Below, in pieces: positions 37,783-49,544 of a stretch of 64,000 nucleotides of DNA. This DNA is from Epiperipatus broadwayi (lineage: Eukaryota; Onychophora; Udeonychophora; Euonychophora; Peripatidae). The position numbers were made by a program, and so were the translations under genes. Position 1 is the stretch's first letter, and the number at the start of each line of letters is the position of its first letter. The stretch is taken from assembly GCA_028023455.1 (NCBI GenBank), contig JAQFVV010000280.1, positions 60,001 to 124,000 of the forward strand. The letters run 5' to 3'. A model generated the notes under the pieces. The model saw only the letters and a list, made by a program, of their open reading frames with translations, did not search any database and was not told where the DNA came from.

Positions 37783-38417
37783 GTAATTATAAATATGCGA
37801 CTTTTTTTCGCATGCGTTAGTGAAGCTATAATTATATTATAATGTGTAATAGGTCTGATTAGCGCTTTTGACATTTAATGTTCGAATCTCATGCTCATAG
37901 CTTTGTGAATGAAGACTGTTGTGATTTATTGTACACATATGCAAATGAGTTTAAATTTTTAATTAGTTAGTCCATTGTTTGGAGAGAGCAAAGCATGCCT
38001 CTCTTCTATTAATGGCACTGAGATCATTTGCTATATAAAAAGTTTTTTTAACTTTTCTTTTGGCATCACTCTTCTCTGTACAAATTATTTGGGCATAACT
38101 GGGTTCGAATACATGGCCTATAGCTGCTTGGTGGTCCCAGAATACTGATGTTCCTTCATTTTTATTTTTAACCCTGTTGTATGCATATCTGTGTTGGTAA
38201 ATTTTTGTATTAAGATTAGCCCGAGTCTCACCGTAGTAAGATGCCTGGCAGCCTAATTGAGGGCATGCCATTTTATAGACAACAGTCTTCATTCACAAAG
38301 CTATGAGTATGAGATTCAAACATTAAATCTCGAAAGTGCTAAGCAGACCTATCACACATTATAATATAATTATAGCTTCACTAACGCATGCGAAAAAAGT
38401 CGCATATTTATAATTAC
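37783..38417. mobile_element. GIY-YIG element bounded by ~138-bp inverted arms (P6)
   Basis: Left arm 37783-37921 and right arm 38280-38417 are highly similar reverse complements. They include gcgac(t)n cgcatgcgttagtgaagc and a tRNA-like stretch with B-box-like GTTCGAATCTC. The loop of 358 bp holds the rest of a GIY-YIG ORF whose first codons lie in the right arm. The left arm ends with the same ATGAAGACTGTTGT, so an inverted duplicate of the 5' region including the start codon flanks the ORF's 3' end. Penelope elements are known for terminal repeats in either orientation. No target duplication seen. Confidence 0.75.
37963..38292 (-). CDS. GIY-YIG nuclease domain ORF, Penelope-type fragment
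   Basis: 109 codons, ATG at 38292, TAA at 37963, uninterrupted. Begins MKTVVYKMACPQLGCQASYY, then GETRANLNTKIYQH. This is the beta1 strand with Cys-x4-Cys, the YYG form of the YIG motif, and the L-x2-K-x3-H helix where Arg is usual in place of Lys. The rest (INRREACFALSK) matches the trailing helix with a Glu. In Penelope-like elements this domain nicks target DNA. Here the RT is absent, so it is either a remnant or a stand-alone nuclease unit. The intact frame in otherwise decayed surroundings is noteworthy. Confidence 0.7.
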   Translation of the reverse strand: MKTVVYKMACPQLGCQASYYGETRANLNTKIYQHRYAYNRVKNKNEGTSVFWDHQAAIGHVFEPSYAQIICTEKSDAKRKVKKTFYIANDLSAINRREACFALSKQWTN

Positions 38418-39664
38418 AATTTTTACTAGTGAAGAGAAAAACAATTTATTAGTAACATAATATAATTTTAGAAAATCTCTTTTTTTTTCCAAAAACATTT
38501 TGAATCTCTTAATAAATCAGTAACTTGTTTTTTGTTTAGAATAAAAGAGAAATTTTGAAATAAAAACATTATATCTCAAATTTGAATATTTCTGCCATTT
38601 TTTAATTCCCACACAATAAAATTAATTTTTTTTTTATGTTCTATCCAATGGCATATCATATAGCGATGAAAAGACAAACCATCTTTCAGAAATTTTCTTC
38701 TGAAAATGGTGATGTAAAAAAAATGCCATGAGACACAGATTGACTGGAATAATGACACATTTAGATATAATAAAAAGTAATTCTAAAATTGGATTGTGAA
38801 TACTTTATAATACTTCTATTTCAATGGAAAGAAATTGCAATGGTATTTAGAATATTAAAAATATTTTAAAAGCAATTTCATTTTTAAAAACTAATTTGAT
38901 CTGTAAGTTTAAAAAAATATTTTTGAAGTAAACAAGTAATTTATAATAGAAATGAATCTGGCAATTTTTATCCTATTGAAAAAATAAAAATTAATTATAA
39001 AAATAAATTTAATATTGAATTGAACTATGTATAACATAATTTTTAAAGTTTTTATGCAAATTGAAATGGAAGATCATATGAAAAAGAAAATAGAAACCTT
39101 GTGACTATGGATATAAATATTTAAATGAGTCTTTGAATTACTTTTCATTTTTGATTAAAATCACATATAATTAATTGTAATCTTGTACCTGTGCATTTTC
39201 CTTTTGCGGAATAAAATATGTGTAGTGTTGATTTAGTAATCAGTCACTTTTATTTGCATTCTTTATTTATGCTGTTTCTATTTGCTGACTTAATTGCAAT
39301 TTGATTAACCAGTTTTTATTATAAAAATATACAAAATCAAATAATAGAAAAATATAAATAAGTAAACATGTATTCAAACACGTTGCTATTTACAATTCTT
39401 ATTTAATTTCCATTTTATTTTCTAAACTTGTTTTATAATCTTTTGTTTTTCTAGCTTTAATACTTTTAATTATGAAGATTTTTTTCACTACTGCATTTAT
39501 TTCTTATACACACACACACACATATATATATATATAATAGACATAAATATATAATGCTAGATAAAAGGTTAAAATGTAGATAACTAAAGAAGTAAAGATT
39601 AGAAAATAAAAAATTGAACTGATAAAGAAAAACATTTCTAATCAGGCAATGTATAAATACTTAC
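38418..39664. other. AT-rich intronic DNA with a CA/TA microsatellite
   Basis: A (CA)n(TA)n microsatellite lies at about 39510-39536. No gene recognised. Confidence 0.45.
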
Positions 39665-39831
39665 TGCTGGAAAGTTAATAGGCATTGTTATTGTATGTCT
39701 ATACTGAGTATGGGCTTTCAGAGGACAAGTTAAACTATTTTCACAGACATTGGCATCAGAAAGATCAAAAGGCATTGGTATAGGACCCATGAAAGCTGTT
39801 ACATACATTTTTCCTGAATTGATGTCTTTAT
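39665..39831 (-). CDS. NPC2-like ML-domain protein, internal exon
   Basis: 167 bp, bounded on the minus strand by acceptor tactttcag and donor GTAAGT. It starts after the first base of a codon and ends in phase 0. It encodes 55 residues including GKMYVTAFMGPIPMPFD, ANVC, LTCPLKAHTQY and TMPINFPA. This is the central ML-domain signature: V-x-G/F-x-M-G-x-x-x-PF, the Cys pair flanking a short loop, and the Y-x-Y-like strand. Joined to the next exon it gives FPA|IKLIVQ, the family's usual YP-x-I-K-x-V motif. The earlier conserved Cys residues and the signal peptide must be in upstream exons that I could not find in 39.8-64 kb. Confidence 0.85.
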
Positions 39832-40874
39832 CTGAAAGTATGTATAATTTTAAAATTAAATTAGTAATTTACAAAAAAATCATAACAAAAAAGATATTCA
39901 AAGTATTACAAATTTTCTATATCAGTATAAAATAAAACCTCAACAGTTCTCTTTCTCAATTTATAGGAATCTTTATTATTTGATGAAAAAATAATATATA
40001 ACTGTCAAAATATCATGTTACACTAGCCTACATTTAAGTTCTATATAATAGCAATAGATCAATCTATTTTCTATTTTAAAACTATGGTTTTGTGCACATA
40101 TTTAATTAATATTCATTAGAGGATTTCTAACTAAATTCAATAGTGAGAAACTAGTCTGAAGATTATTATTGTATTCATTAATAAATCATTATTAACAATC
40201 GATGGATTTAGAATAGAGAAATGAAATGTACTAATGATCTGGATGCAAATTATTATTTATTGATCTGTAAACATTTTTATCTTTAGTTTTTTTTCTTAAT
40301 TGTATCTATTTTGTTTTCCCCCTGTTTTCAGACAGAGAACTTGGAATATATATACATATATTTAATATTTTCGCAGTTATATGATAAAAATAAAGTTTTA
40401 TTTGGTTTATACTGTGTATTATTTTGTTTTAATTTCCAATGGTTAGATTGAAAATAAAGTTTTATTTGGTTATGATTGTTATTTCTTTAAAATATTGGAC
40501 ATTATAAATAATCCATGGTTTAATCCAAATACACCTCTATTTTTAATATATATATAATAAATGGCAGTTGAAGAGGGTTAAATAATTAACCAAAGACTGT
40601 ATATAATAATTAATTACCATTATATTTATAATTATTTTAATGTTATTATAATATTTGTTAATAGACATTTTACTTGTATTATATATATATATTGATCTAG
40701 CCATAATGCATTATTATGCCTATTTTATAATATTTGTTTTTATTCATTATTTTCCATTATTGTTATATTGGTGAATAATACTGAATGGTCACACCAATCC
40801 ATTGATTGAGAAATTAAGCAGAAATTATTTTTAAATAGTGTTATTAAAAAAAATTAATATTATAGTTAAATATT
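39832..40874. other. AT-rich DNA, upstream intron of the NPC2-like gene
   Basis: No further ML-domain exon seen on the minus strand. A short direct repeat, aaaataaagttttatttggtt, occurs at ~40387 and ~40449. Confidence 0.4.
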
Positions 40875-42490
40875 ATGATTAATTGGATGCATAGTAAATT
40901 GAAAGCAAAAATGCAGGCTCCAGAAAAAAAAAATTCCAGTGAAGAACAAGCTAAATATCCTGTGGAAATTTCTAATAATGATGAAACTAGGGCAATAATA
41001 AGGGAAATGTTTGAAAAACAAAATAAAATACTTGAAAATCAAAATAAAAAGACAGCCATTAAATTTGAAAAACTTGAAACTCAAATGAAAGAGATGGCCA
41101 AAGAGACAACCATGAAATTAGAAAAAATAGAAAGTCAAAATAAAGAGATAGACTTAAAGTTTGAGAATCAAAAAGTAAATATTAGAAAAAATAGAAAGTC
41201 AAAATTGAAATGTAAAAAACAAAATAAAATGTTTGAAAAATTAATCTCAAATTAAAAGGGGATATGAAGAGATGAGAGAAGAAATTATAAAAGAGTTAGA
41301 GGGAGTATTTAACTGAGATCGATAATAAAGTCAAAGAGATATTCCAAGAAATACAGCAAAATAAAATTGCTACATGAAGTAATAGAAAAGTAAAAACAGA
41401 AAGTCATAGAGTATTAGAACAGGTTCATTTAGAAATGACCACAATTGTTGAAAATTTTGAAAAGATATAAATAGTATATAATAGAGAACATGGAAAACAG
41501 AAATATTGTGAAATTTTTTGTGAGAGAGAGGTGGATAATAAATAAACAAAAATATTAGTTATTTAAATGGTACTGGACAGAAAATGGTTAATTTAGATTC
41601 TTATACACTTATTAATACACATATGGTTGTTAATTAATTTTTAAAAATTAGAATTTTTAGGGGGAGCTCATGTGAAGCTCCTATAGAATATCTCAATAGT
41701 TTGGACAGATATTTCTGTATCAAGCAATTAAGTGAAGAACCTAAAATTGCTATTGTGTGTAGTCATTTACAACAGGCCTCTCAAGCTTGATGGGATTTTC
41801 TATTTGAAAAACCTCAAAGTTTCAGTAATTATAAGAAAGCCTTATTATCAAGTTACTGGAGTGAGAATTACCAAGAAATATTAAGTACCAAGTATTTGAA
41901 GAAAGGAAGTGGCCTGAACAATCCTTTATTTCATTTTTTTGTATGCAAGTGGCTAAATTCAGAACTTTAGCAGTCAGTCCACTATCAGAGAATCAAATTA
42001 TTAGGAATTAAGGCACAGCTTTTCTAATAATTCAGAATGAATAATGATTGGAACAGAAAGGAAAACTGTTGAACAGGTGGTTGAATTATAAAATGCGTTC
42101 AATTGTAGTAAACCTATATATGATGCAAAGGAGTGAAGATGTAAATCCCAACCAAAACAATATCTTATATGTAAAAACCTGAACCATATGTGAATTTTAT
42201 GGGATTCAGCCATAAAAAAATCATGGAATGGAAAAAGAAAAACAAAAAACATTGGAGCCTAGAGAGGACTAAAGTCTTTCAGTGCATTGGAAGTGATTTT
42301 GATATTATTCGTAAAGAAAAATGTAGTAAACTCAGGAGTAATTCACAGTTATCTAATAGTAGTTCATATCATACCTAAAAATACCTGGAGAGAGGGAAAA
42401 TTTAATCCTGAAATAAATTTGGATAGATTTAACTCATCAAAGACACAGGACCTGATTAATGAATTAATGGGCTTATGTATGAATGGAAGA
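40875..42490 (+). pseudogene. Ty3/Gypsy-like gag relic
   Basis: 40875-41255 encodes a Lys/Glu/Asn-rich coiled coil of 126 residues with repeated QNKxxxxKFEKLE-like units, as found at the N-terminus of some retrotransposon Gag proteins. At 41.66-42.0 kb one frame reads APIEYLNSLDRYF, KIAIVCSHLQQASQA, a TGA, then WDFLFEKPQSFSNYKKA. This is the usual capsid pattern, with stop codons and a frameshift near 41.88 kb. A Cys/His cluster (CKNLNHMCEFYG) near 42.17 kb may be a zinc knuckle. Clearly inactive. Confidence 0.65.
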
Positions 42491-42878
42491 TAAAAATATA
42501 ATTGTACAGAATTTTTTTAAAAAAAAACACACATGTTCAACTTTTATTACAATAGTTAAAAAATATATCGAGACAAATACTAATTTTGAGATGTGAAGAG
42601 AAACTGCCAATAAAAAAATGTATATAGTTACGATATTTTTAAAACTTTAATTATATATTATGCATATAATTTATGAAATTAAAAATCATGGTTATCATAG
42701 GGGTGATGTTTTGACTTACATGACTTTATATTCATGCAAAAAATTAATATTTACAGAATATGATCTTTTTATTTATTGTTTTATTATTATTCTGTATGAA
42801 GAGATAATAAGGGTTTGAAAATGTCCATTCTAAAAATACATAGTTTTATAAGACATAACCAAAGCAAGACATAGATTA

Positions 42879-43140
42879 ATGATAATTGGAGATCTAAGAA
42901 TAAATAAGCAGAAAATCTCTAGCCAGACTTTTCAGTTAAATGATAAAGTTATCATTTGGATTAATCCCATAAGTCATCCTGAAAAATATGTCTATAAAAA
43001 TTTTCTAGAAATTTATTATGGCCCATTCATTATTATTTGCCAATATAATAAAAATGCTTTTGTACTGGTTAATGAAGGAATAGAAAAGTGAACATTCAAC
43101 ATATTCTTTGAAAGTAGGTGGTTTGATAAGTTAGGGATAT
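42879..43140 (+). pseudogene. Retrotransposon integrase C-terminus relic
   Basis: The frame FQLNDKVIIWINPISHPEK...FLEIYYGPFIII...NAFVLVNEG, followed by EKGTFNIFF, matches the C-terminal domain of Ty3/Gypsy-like integrases (hydrophobic DKV motif, YxGPF turn, TYxLVN strand). Protease, RT, RNase H and the integrase core, normally ~3 kb, are missing between this and the gag relic ~0.4 kb upstream, so an internal deletion is inferred. No LTRs recognised. Confidence 0.65.
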
Positions 43141-43502
43141 AGGATATAAGGTTTATAGTATGTATGCTAATTTTGAATTGAAAATATTTGTATGATTAAG
43201 CCTTTTCTCTGAGGAATCATCTGAACTATAAGATGTGCTTGTGCTCAAAAAATCCCGTGTAAATTGATGGTGAATCACCAGTCAAAAGATATCCTGGGAT
43301 CACAGCAGAGTAGCAAGGAGAAAAAAATTACCAGTAAAATGTTAACTACTTAATTATGAATTGTAAGTTAGAATAGGATGTTCTGTAGAGTTTTCCTCAT
43401 ATTCTCAAAAAGCTATCCAAACCAAGAATCCCTGGTTAGCAACTATATATTGCACAAATTGGTTCACAATGTAGTTGCAACATCCTTGAGAATTTAAAGT
43501 AG

Positions 43503-43678
43503 GATTTAGTTAACATTTACTCAGTGTACTTTAGTATTGAAAAGTAATTTTAAATTTGGTACCTCTCCTGTTCATATATCTAGCTCATAGAGTTTAATTA
43601 ACATTTACTCACTTACTATAGTGATGAAAGATGTGATTTTAAGCTTGCTATCTTACTTGCTTAATCTCTAGCTCATTA
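43503..43678 (+). repeat. Imperfect ~88-bp tandem duplication
   Basis: Two units beginning agtt(a)aacatttactca (43503 and about 43590) and ending in tctagctcat. Divergent at many positions. It lies just 3' of the integrase relic but is too short and internal to be an LTR pair. Confidence 0.6.
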
Positions 43679-43848
43679 TCAATGTTATGTGTAAAAAGGG
43701 AATATATAAAAATAATAATATTAATGTTTAGTATAGAAATAAAATCCAATGTCAAAGATCAGAATTGACTTATTTTTTTAGTTGACCCAAGTAACAATCT
43801 CATATTTATGTTTTCCTCATTTGTTTAGTAATTATACAATCAAATTAT

Positions 43849-44101
43849 TACAATTTGATTTAGAAGTATCAAACTTTCTAACTCACAACTTTGATCTCAA
43901 CCACTTCAAATAAGCACATTAATGGTAATTTGCTAGTGATTATCATATCTTTATATCAGACATAAATTTAAACTTCAAGTAAATATTAATTTAACTGACT
44001 TTAACTTCCCACTAATAAATAATCACTAATAAACATTAATGTGTTTATCTGAAGTGAGTGTGAGTGCAGAAAGTTTGATACTTGTAAATCAAATTGTAAC
44101 T
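43849..44101. repeat. Imperfect palindrome P10, arms of ~95 bp
   Basis: Left arm about 43849-43950, right arm about 44010-44101. Mirrored words include caatttgattta-gaagtatcaaactttct / agaaagtttgatacttgtaaatcaaattg and cacattaatg / cattaatgtg. Spacer ~60 bp. Unknown family. Confidence 0.75.
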
Positions 44102-45402
44102 ATATTTTTATATTAAATACATTGAAAGTCTGTTTTTTTATTTATCATTTATCTGAAGTTAATGAGTATTAGAAAGTAACTAGTATTTGATAAAAAAGTA
44201 AGCTAAATTATAAGTCAATATCAATAGGTGTAACATTTTTCTTACTATTGATAAAAATGACATTATATTGCACAATTGTAATTTATTTTTAGCTTTAAAA
44301 CAACACTATAAACTCAAATATTTGGGCTAAAAATAAAAAGACTTCAAATAACAATAAGTAAATATTCATATACCTATCAATATTAAATGGATAACTGGGC
44401 TCTTTGAGAACTGAAAAACGTCATCATGTTTGAAGTTTTTTGGTTGGCTTGAAATAAATGTCCAAGTTTTATTGTAGATTTTCATTTCAGATTATTAGAA
44501 ATAGAGTTTAACATTGTAACAACACCCTTGTACATTCATTGACTATTGCCAATTCTTCATTTTTATTATTATTACTATTCTAAATCTTTAAATATAAAAA
44601 GTAAGATATTTATTTTCTTGAATTTCCTGATTAAAATTAGTAAATTCGCCTCGAAATTATGTAGTAATCTTAAATATTAACAGTGAAAACAAAATATGCC
44701 AAAGTCAAATAATTTATTATTCAAATAAATACTGTAGTAATATTTTCATATACTTTCTGAAAAACAGTTTCCATGGCAGTCAGTCAGATTATCCTTAGAA
44801 ATTTATATATATATAGTATAAAGATCTATTTTCAGAGGATATTATTTACAAAATTAGCAAATGTGTTAATACATTACAGAGATATAACTTACAATGTTAA
44901 AATGTAATGTAAAATGGTTTTTTTAGATGGAATCACAAATTTCTTTTTGTAGGTCCTATGATCAAAGATTCTATAAGTCCGAGTTGTTAAAAAATCATTC
45001 TTTCAATCCAGATTTTTTAAACTTATTTCATTTAATAACAGCTGTTTTAATTATTTCACTATTTTATTCTCATATTTTTTATTTTTATTATAAATTTTTA
45101 AATAAAACAACTTATAAAATTACTATTTTTTGATTCTCATCTTTAAATTTCTCTTACTTTCCAACAATTTATTCTGATCCTTTTTCAATATTTTATATTC
45201 CAGAAATTAAAATTCTTTAGTCTTTTTTCTATCTTTATATAAACGATATTTCCAATCCAAATTCTTTTTCCATTTTTGTTTTATTTTTTTGATATTTAAA
45301 ACGTCTGCCCTTGCAACAATACAATAATAAACTCTCTCTAATGTTAAGCCAATAAACATCACATGACCACCACTTCTTATGCTTGTGTATAACTATTGTT
45401 AA
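44102..45402. other. AT-rich DNA, no gene seen
   Basis: A 68-codon plus frame at 44.93-45.13 kb is hydrophobic and compositional, with no recognisable domain. No element boundary seen. Confidence 0.4.
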
Positions 45403-45701
45403 AACAGGCAAAACTCACTATATGTATTGCCACACACAGCAAACTAAAGTAATCAATGGATGCCAGAAGGCTTGTGCATAAAATTCCCATCTAGTGCCTA
45501 TTCATCCATTAGATCCTAAGATCTAAGTTCAGTGCTCTCAGATCCAAGGCTCCTCACTGATGAAGACCACAAGCCAGAAACTAGTCTGGGGATACTGGAT
45601 GAGTATGCACTAGATGGGGATTTTATGCACAAGCCATCTGGCATCCATTGATTACTCTAGCTTGCTGTGTGTGGCAATACATATAGTGAGTTTTGCCTGT
45701 T
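45403..45701. repeat. Palindrome P7, ~113-bp arms with a hammerhead-like core
   Basis: Left arm 45403-45516 and right arm about 45589-45701 are highly similar reverse complements: aacaggcaaaactcactatatg against catatagtgagttttgcctgtt, and tgtgcataaaattcccatctag against ctagatggggattttatgcaca. The ~72-bp spacer holds a motif with a consensus hammerhead CUGAUGA core. It shares that module with P2 though the arms differ, so the two belong to related but distinct families. Confidence 0.9.
45551..45592 (+). ncRNA. Hammerhead-ribozyme-like motif in P7
   Basis: Stem I: tcctca (45551-45556) with tgggga (45587-45592), one G-U. Core CTGATGA at 45557-45563 matches the consensus exactly. GAA lies at 45577-45579, followed by the loopless palindrome ACTAGT (stem III) and C at 45586 as the cleavage position. 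The 13-nt stem II segment does not pair in this copy; the equivalent segment of P2 has the same length and does pair. The overall layout matches minimal type-I hammerheads of Penelope-like elements and animal retrozymes, which act as dimers because of the short stem III. Confidence 0.5.
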
Positions 45702-45765
45702 CTCTCTAATGTTATCACACATGCTTTCAAACCATATATATATAACTTCATGCTTTCAAACCATA

Positions 45766-45811
<46 letters not shown>

Positions 45812-48800
45812 CTTCAAACTAGTTTATTCATATTCTACAATTTTATTTATTTTTATCTAATCAACCTATCTATTCTTTTTTCCACTCCTCATAATTATGA
45901 ACTATAATCTATTCCCAGCATATTTATCTCATTTCTTATATAAATGCATAGAAATAAATTTTCTTTTTATTAACTTTGCATATTGAATAGCCTTTCCTGT
46001 CCAGTGTAATTGTTAGCTCTCTGTATAATCCAATAACACACCATTTTTATTATTGTATGACTATCTATATATTATAATTTTCCAAATATTTTTTATTTGA
46101 TTTTAATTTCTCTCATTAAAAAAATGTCCATTTCATTTTCTTTTGAATAGATTCATTTGTTATTCACAAATTACCATTAAATACACATCCATGTTCTTTT
46201 TGAAATTGAATTACAAACTCCTGAATTCTCTAGCCCATATAATGTGCTTTATTTTCAAATATTAAAACAAATGCTACAATTCTATTTCAAATTACTGTAA
46301 TTAATTTTAAATTTAGCATATGAAAAACATATCAGATTTTAATCAATGACTTTCTAATTTTCATCTCAATACCAATTACCAATTGTCTGTATAATTTCCA
46401 TTCCCCACTTAGTGAAGTACTTAAATATCTATTCTCTTTCATTTTTTCCAAAATCCTCTTCAGTTTTATCTTTACTAATAATTATTATCTTAGATTTTTT
46501 CCCCATTAAATTTAATTTTTAAATTTCTTTCCACAATTTTCTAAAACATTCTTATATCTTTTACATTATTTTCAAAAAACGTTATATTTTTTACAAATAA
46601 AAGTAAGCTTTGTCATGTGTTCTTTCTTATCTCATAGTAAAAATAAGATTATAATACATATAATTGCAAAACTAGAATTATTAATCATGACATTACATGA
46701 TTCACAGGATTAGTTTCAAGAAAATCTTTTTCATCAGATGCTAAGTTCTAAACATCAGTAATCACAAATCAAAATAAGAGTTGAATTTTATTCATTTTAA
46801 GTCAAATTTACTTGTATTATTTCAAAATGAGAAAAATAAATATATAATCTCTACAGTCAATGTTTATAAAATGTAATATTTGCATTTATTATGTGAATAA
46901 CGATTTTAAATAATTATAAAAAACATTATTGACATTGTTTTATTAATCTTAGAATTAATATTAATATTTACTGAATTCAAAATTAAATATTATAATTAAT
47001 AATATTTTATAGTATTAAAATAAAAATAATTTAATTTGATTTAGTAAAATTTAAGTTTAAATATTCTCATCAAAATAAATAAATAGGGGAAAAATTGATT
47101 TCTAAAATAGTACATCTAATTTGTAATTAATTTGATTTTGACAATGTTTCAATTTTATTTATAGCCTTCAAATATATTTTCAGTTTTATTTTTTTTTTAG
47201 CATTGAAGACTTTACTTTCAATGTTTATAATTTTTTTAATTTTTACTTACACTTATAGTATGAATATCTGTTTGTTATCTAATAATTAGCATAAATAATT
47301 TTTATTTATTAACAAATTAAACATTATACAAATGAAATTTGATAACTCATTAATTGACACTAAAAATACAACATATGTCACATTCAAATCATTGTTTCAA
47401 CTTCCTCAGAAATTAAAATTTGAAAAACTTTACTAAATCATTAAATATATCATTGAAGTTACAATTCTTAAATATTCATTTAATTTTTTTTTTTTTGCAA
47501 ATATTGAAACATATTTTACTAAAATAAGGTTATACTGAAATACAACTATGTTAGATGATATTGTTATACATGGTCAGGGACATATCACAAGATGTTTGTA
47601 AGTGTAGAGATCTCAAAAATATTTAAAATTTTTGTCATCATAATTAAATATTTATAATGTTAAATTGTTAAGTTTCATTCTATTTGTAATAAATTATGGT
47701 AACTCCATACATTCTGCTGGTCACAATGTGAAGTTCTGGTGCATTCATGTGATTTTTATTATTTCAATTATATATAATTGTTCTTGTTTTATTTTTTCTT
47801 CAATTTTACCTAGCATTGCCATTTAACTATCAGCCTCATAACATATGATAAAATATGAAAATATATTTTTTTAATATTTAAGATGACTTGCAATAAATAT
47901 TGAGATTGATTTTTTTTTTCAATAATTAAATACTGACCCTTTTTACACCAACTATTCTAAACAATTATGTAGAGCAACAACATACTTCAAAGCTATCTAT
48001 ACTATTTCTTAAAATTTATACTTAAAATACATATTATATAACCATAAATTAATCCTGGAAGAACTGCTCTATAATTTCACTATTACAGTTAAGCAATTAA
48101 AAGCAGGTTTATTTATCACAATTCTAAGCTGAATTTATTTGATAAATTTTACATTGTTATAATTTTAAAAGCCTGGAGGAAAAAAGATATGAAGAATTTC
48201 CATATTTTCATTACTTATTTTATATATTTTAATAATATAATTAGATCTAATTTTTGTTTCTTTGTGTGTGTGTGTGTTTAGCAATAATTTGTTGTTTCAT
48301 TTTTTTTTTTACTTTCCCATTAAAATGTTTTATTTTATTTTTCAGTTTTAGTTAGTGACGTAGTGTTATCTGTATATAAAGTTGCCACTCAATAATGCAA
48401 GACTGTTATGATTGAATTAGTATTATTGCACTGTACTATATTATTAAACAAAAATGCTGTAAAAACTATTAGCAGAAAAAAATATTTAAATTTATTGTTT
48501 ATTATGTTTATACAAAATGCTACTGCTCCATTATTTTTTTTGAAACATTTTATCTAATTAAAGTTATTTAATTCATTTTTATCTCTCTTGGTAAAGTTTT
48601 TCTTATTTTTAATCCAAAATTAATTATTTTTCTAATATTTTCATCATGTCATTAATCTCAATTTCACATAGATTAATGAAAACTGATTCTTGTGTTTGAA
48701 ACTACCATGGGGCATGAATCTTCCTTATAATGCATAGTTATATAATAAATACAAATATTAAATATTTAGTATATTTCTAACAGCACAATATAAATACTGA

Positions 48801-49544
48801 CTCACTTTTACCATATTATGTGTCCTGCATGATTTAGTGCAATGGTCGAGTGTCAGACTGTGGAATTTGAGATACTTAGATCTGGAATATGAAATCCTTA
48901 GATCAATTTTAGTACTCAAAGTTCATGCATTCAAACTTCTTTTGAATTCTTGAGCAATAAAGCCATTCAATTATTTATTATATATCATATTAAGTTTGCT
49001 CTACAAGTTATAGTTTTTATACATAAAGTTGTCTTAACTTTGTTCAGATATTAGAAGATACCAGATTATCAGATTCTTAAAATAGTAATAATAATATATC
49101 TATGTTTATTTCATTGTATTTAAGTTCTTTTCTCAAGTAATATTTTTATATTATATAAAATTGATAACAGAATGAATTTATGAATAATTTCAAAAAGAAT
49201 GATAATCTATTAATGTAAGTACAGTGGAGCTGCTGCATCTACTGTCCCAACACAACACCCATTTTATTATTTATATGCCACTCCCTGCCCTCTCAAATAA
49301 TAATCAAGCAGAAAATCATAATATTAAAATTTATAAAGTAATTAGAAAAATTTAAATTTTATGCTTATATATTTTACATTATGATGGATCACAGTCATTT
49401 TCACACAGACAACCTGCATTACAATTTAATTCAAATTAAGAGGTTTTATTTTTTTTTTAAAAAATTGAAAATTTTATTTGAAATGGCTTCAAAGCATAAA
49501 GTTTAATATTTACAGTAATTCTGACAATCTTAAAAACAATTCAT
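45702..49544. other. AT-rich DNA with microsatellites, no gene seen
   Basis: (TA)n at about 45763-45812 and (GT)n at about 48262-48280. Open frames here are compositional; the 64-codon frame at 45.6-45.8 kb translates the TA run. One tRNA-like segment is listed separately. Confidence 0.45.
48828..48900 (+). other. tRNA-like segment, degenerate SINE head
   Basis: gatttagtgcaatggtcgag resembles an A box with its flanks, followed by gtgtcagactgtggaattt as an anticodon-arm-like stretch. The B box is not recognisable. Too degenerate for a tRNA gene. Confidence 0.3.

Larger units (their letters stand above)
4268..39664 (-). other. ~35.4-kb intron of the NPC2-like gene, filled with mobile elements
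   Basis: Bounded by a minus-strand donor GTAAGT (next to 39665) and acceptor CAG (next to 4267), both phase 0. It contains LINE copies A-D, a 3.86-kb insertion, Penelope relics, palindromes and a possible unidentified coding relic. All LINE copies inside it are on the same strand as the host gene, which is noteworthy because their poly(A)-like AATAAA signals would lie in the sense direction. I saw no further ML-domain exon inside, and the domain needs none. Confidence 0.7.

Noticed and set aside
43503-43678. Duplicated ~88-bp units as LTRs of the Gypsy-like relic
   Set aside because: Adjacent units on the same side of the relic, no TG...CA ends and far too short.
45623-45817. 64-codon frame with YIYIYI run
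   Set aside because: Translation of a (TA)n run plus the P7 arm.
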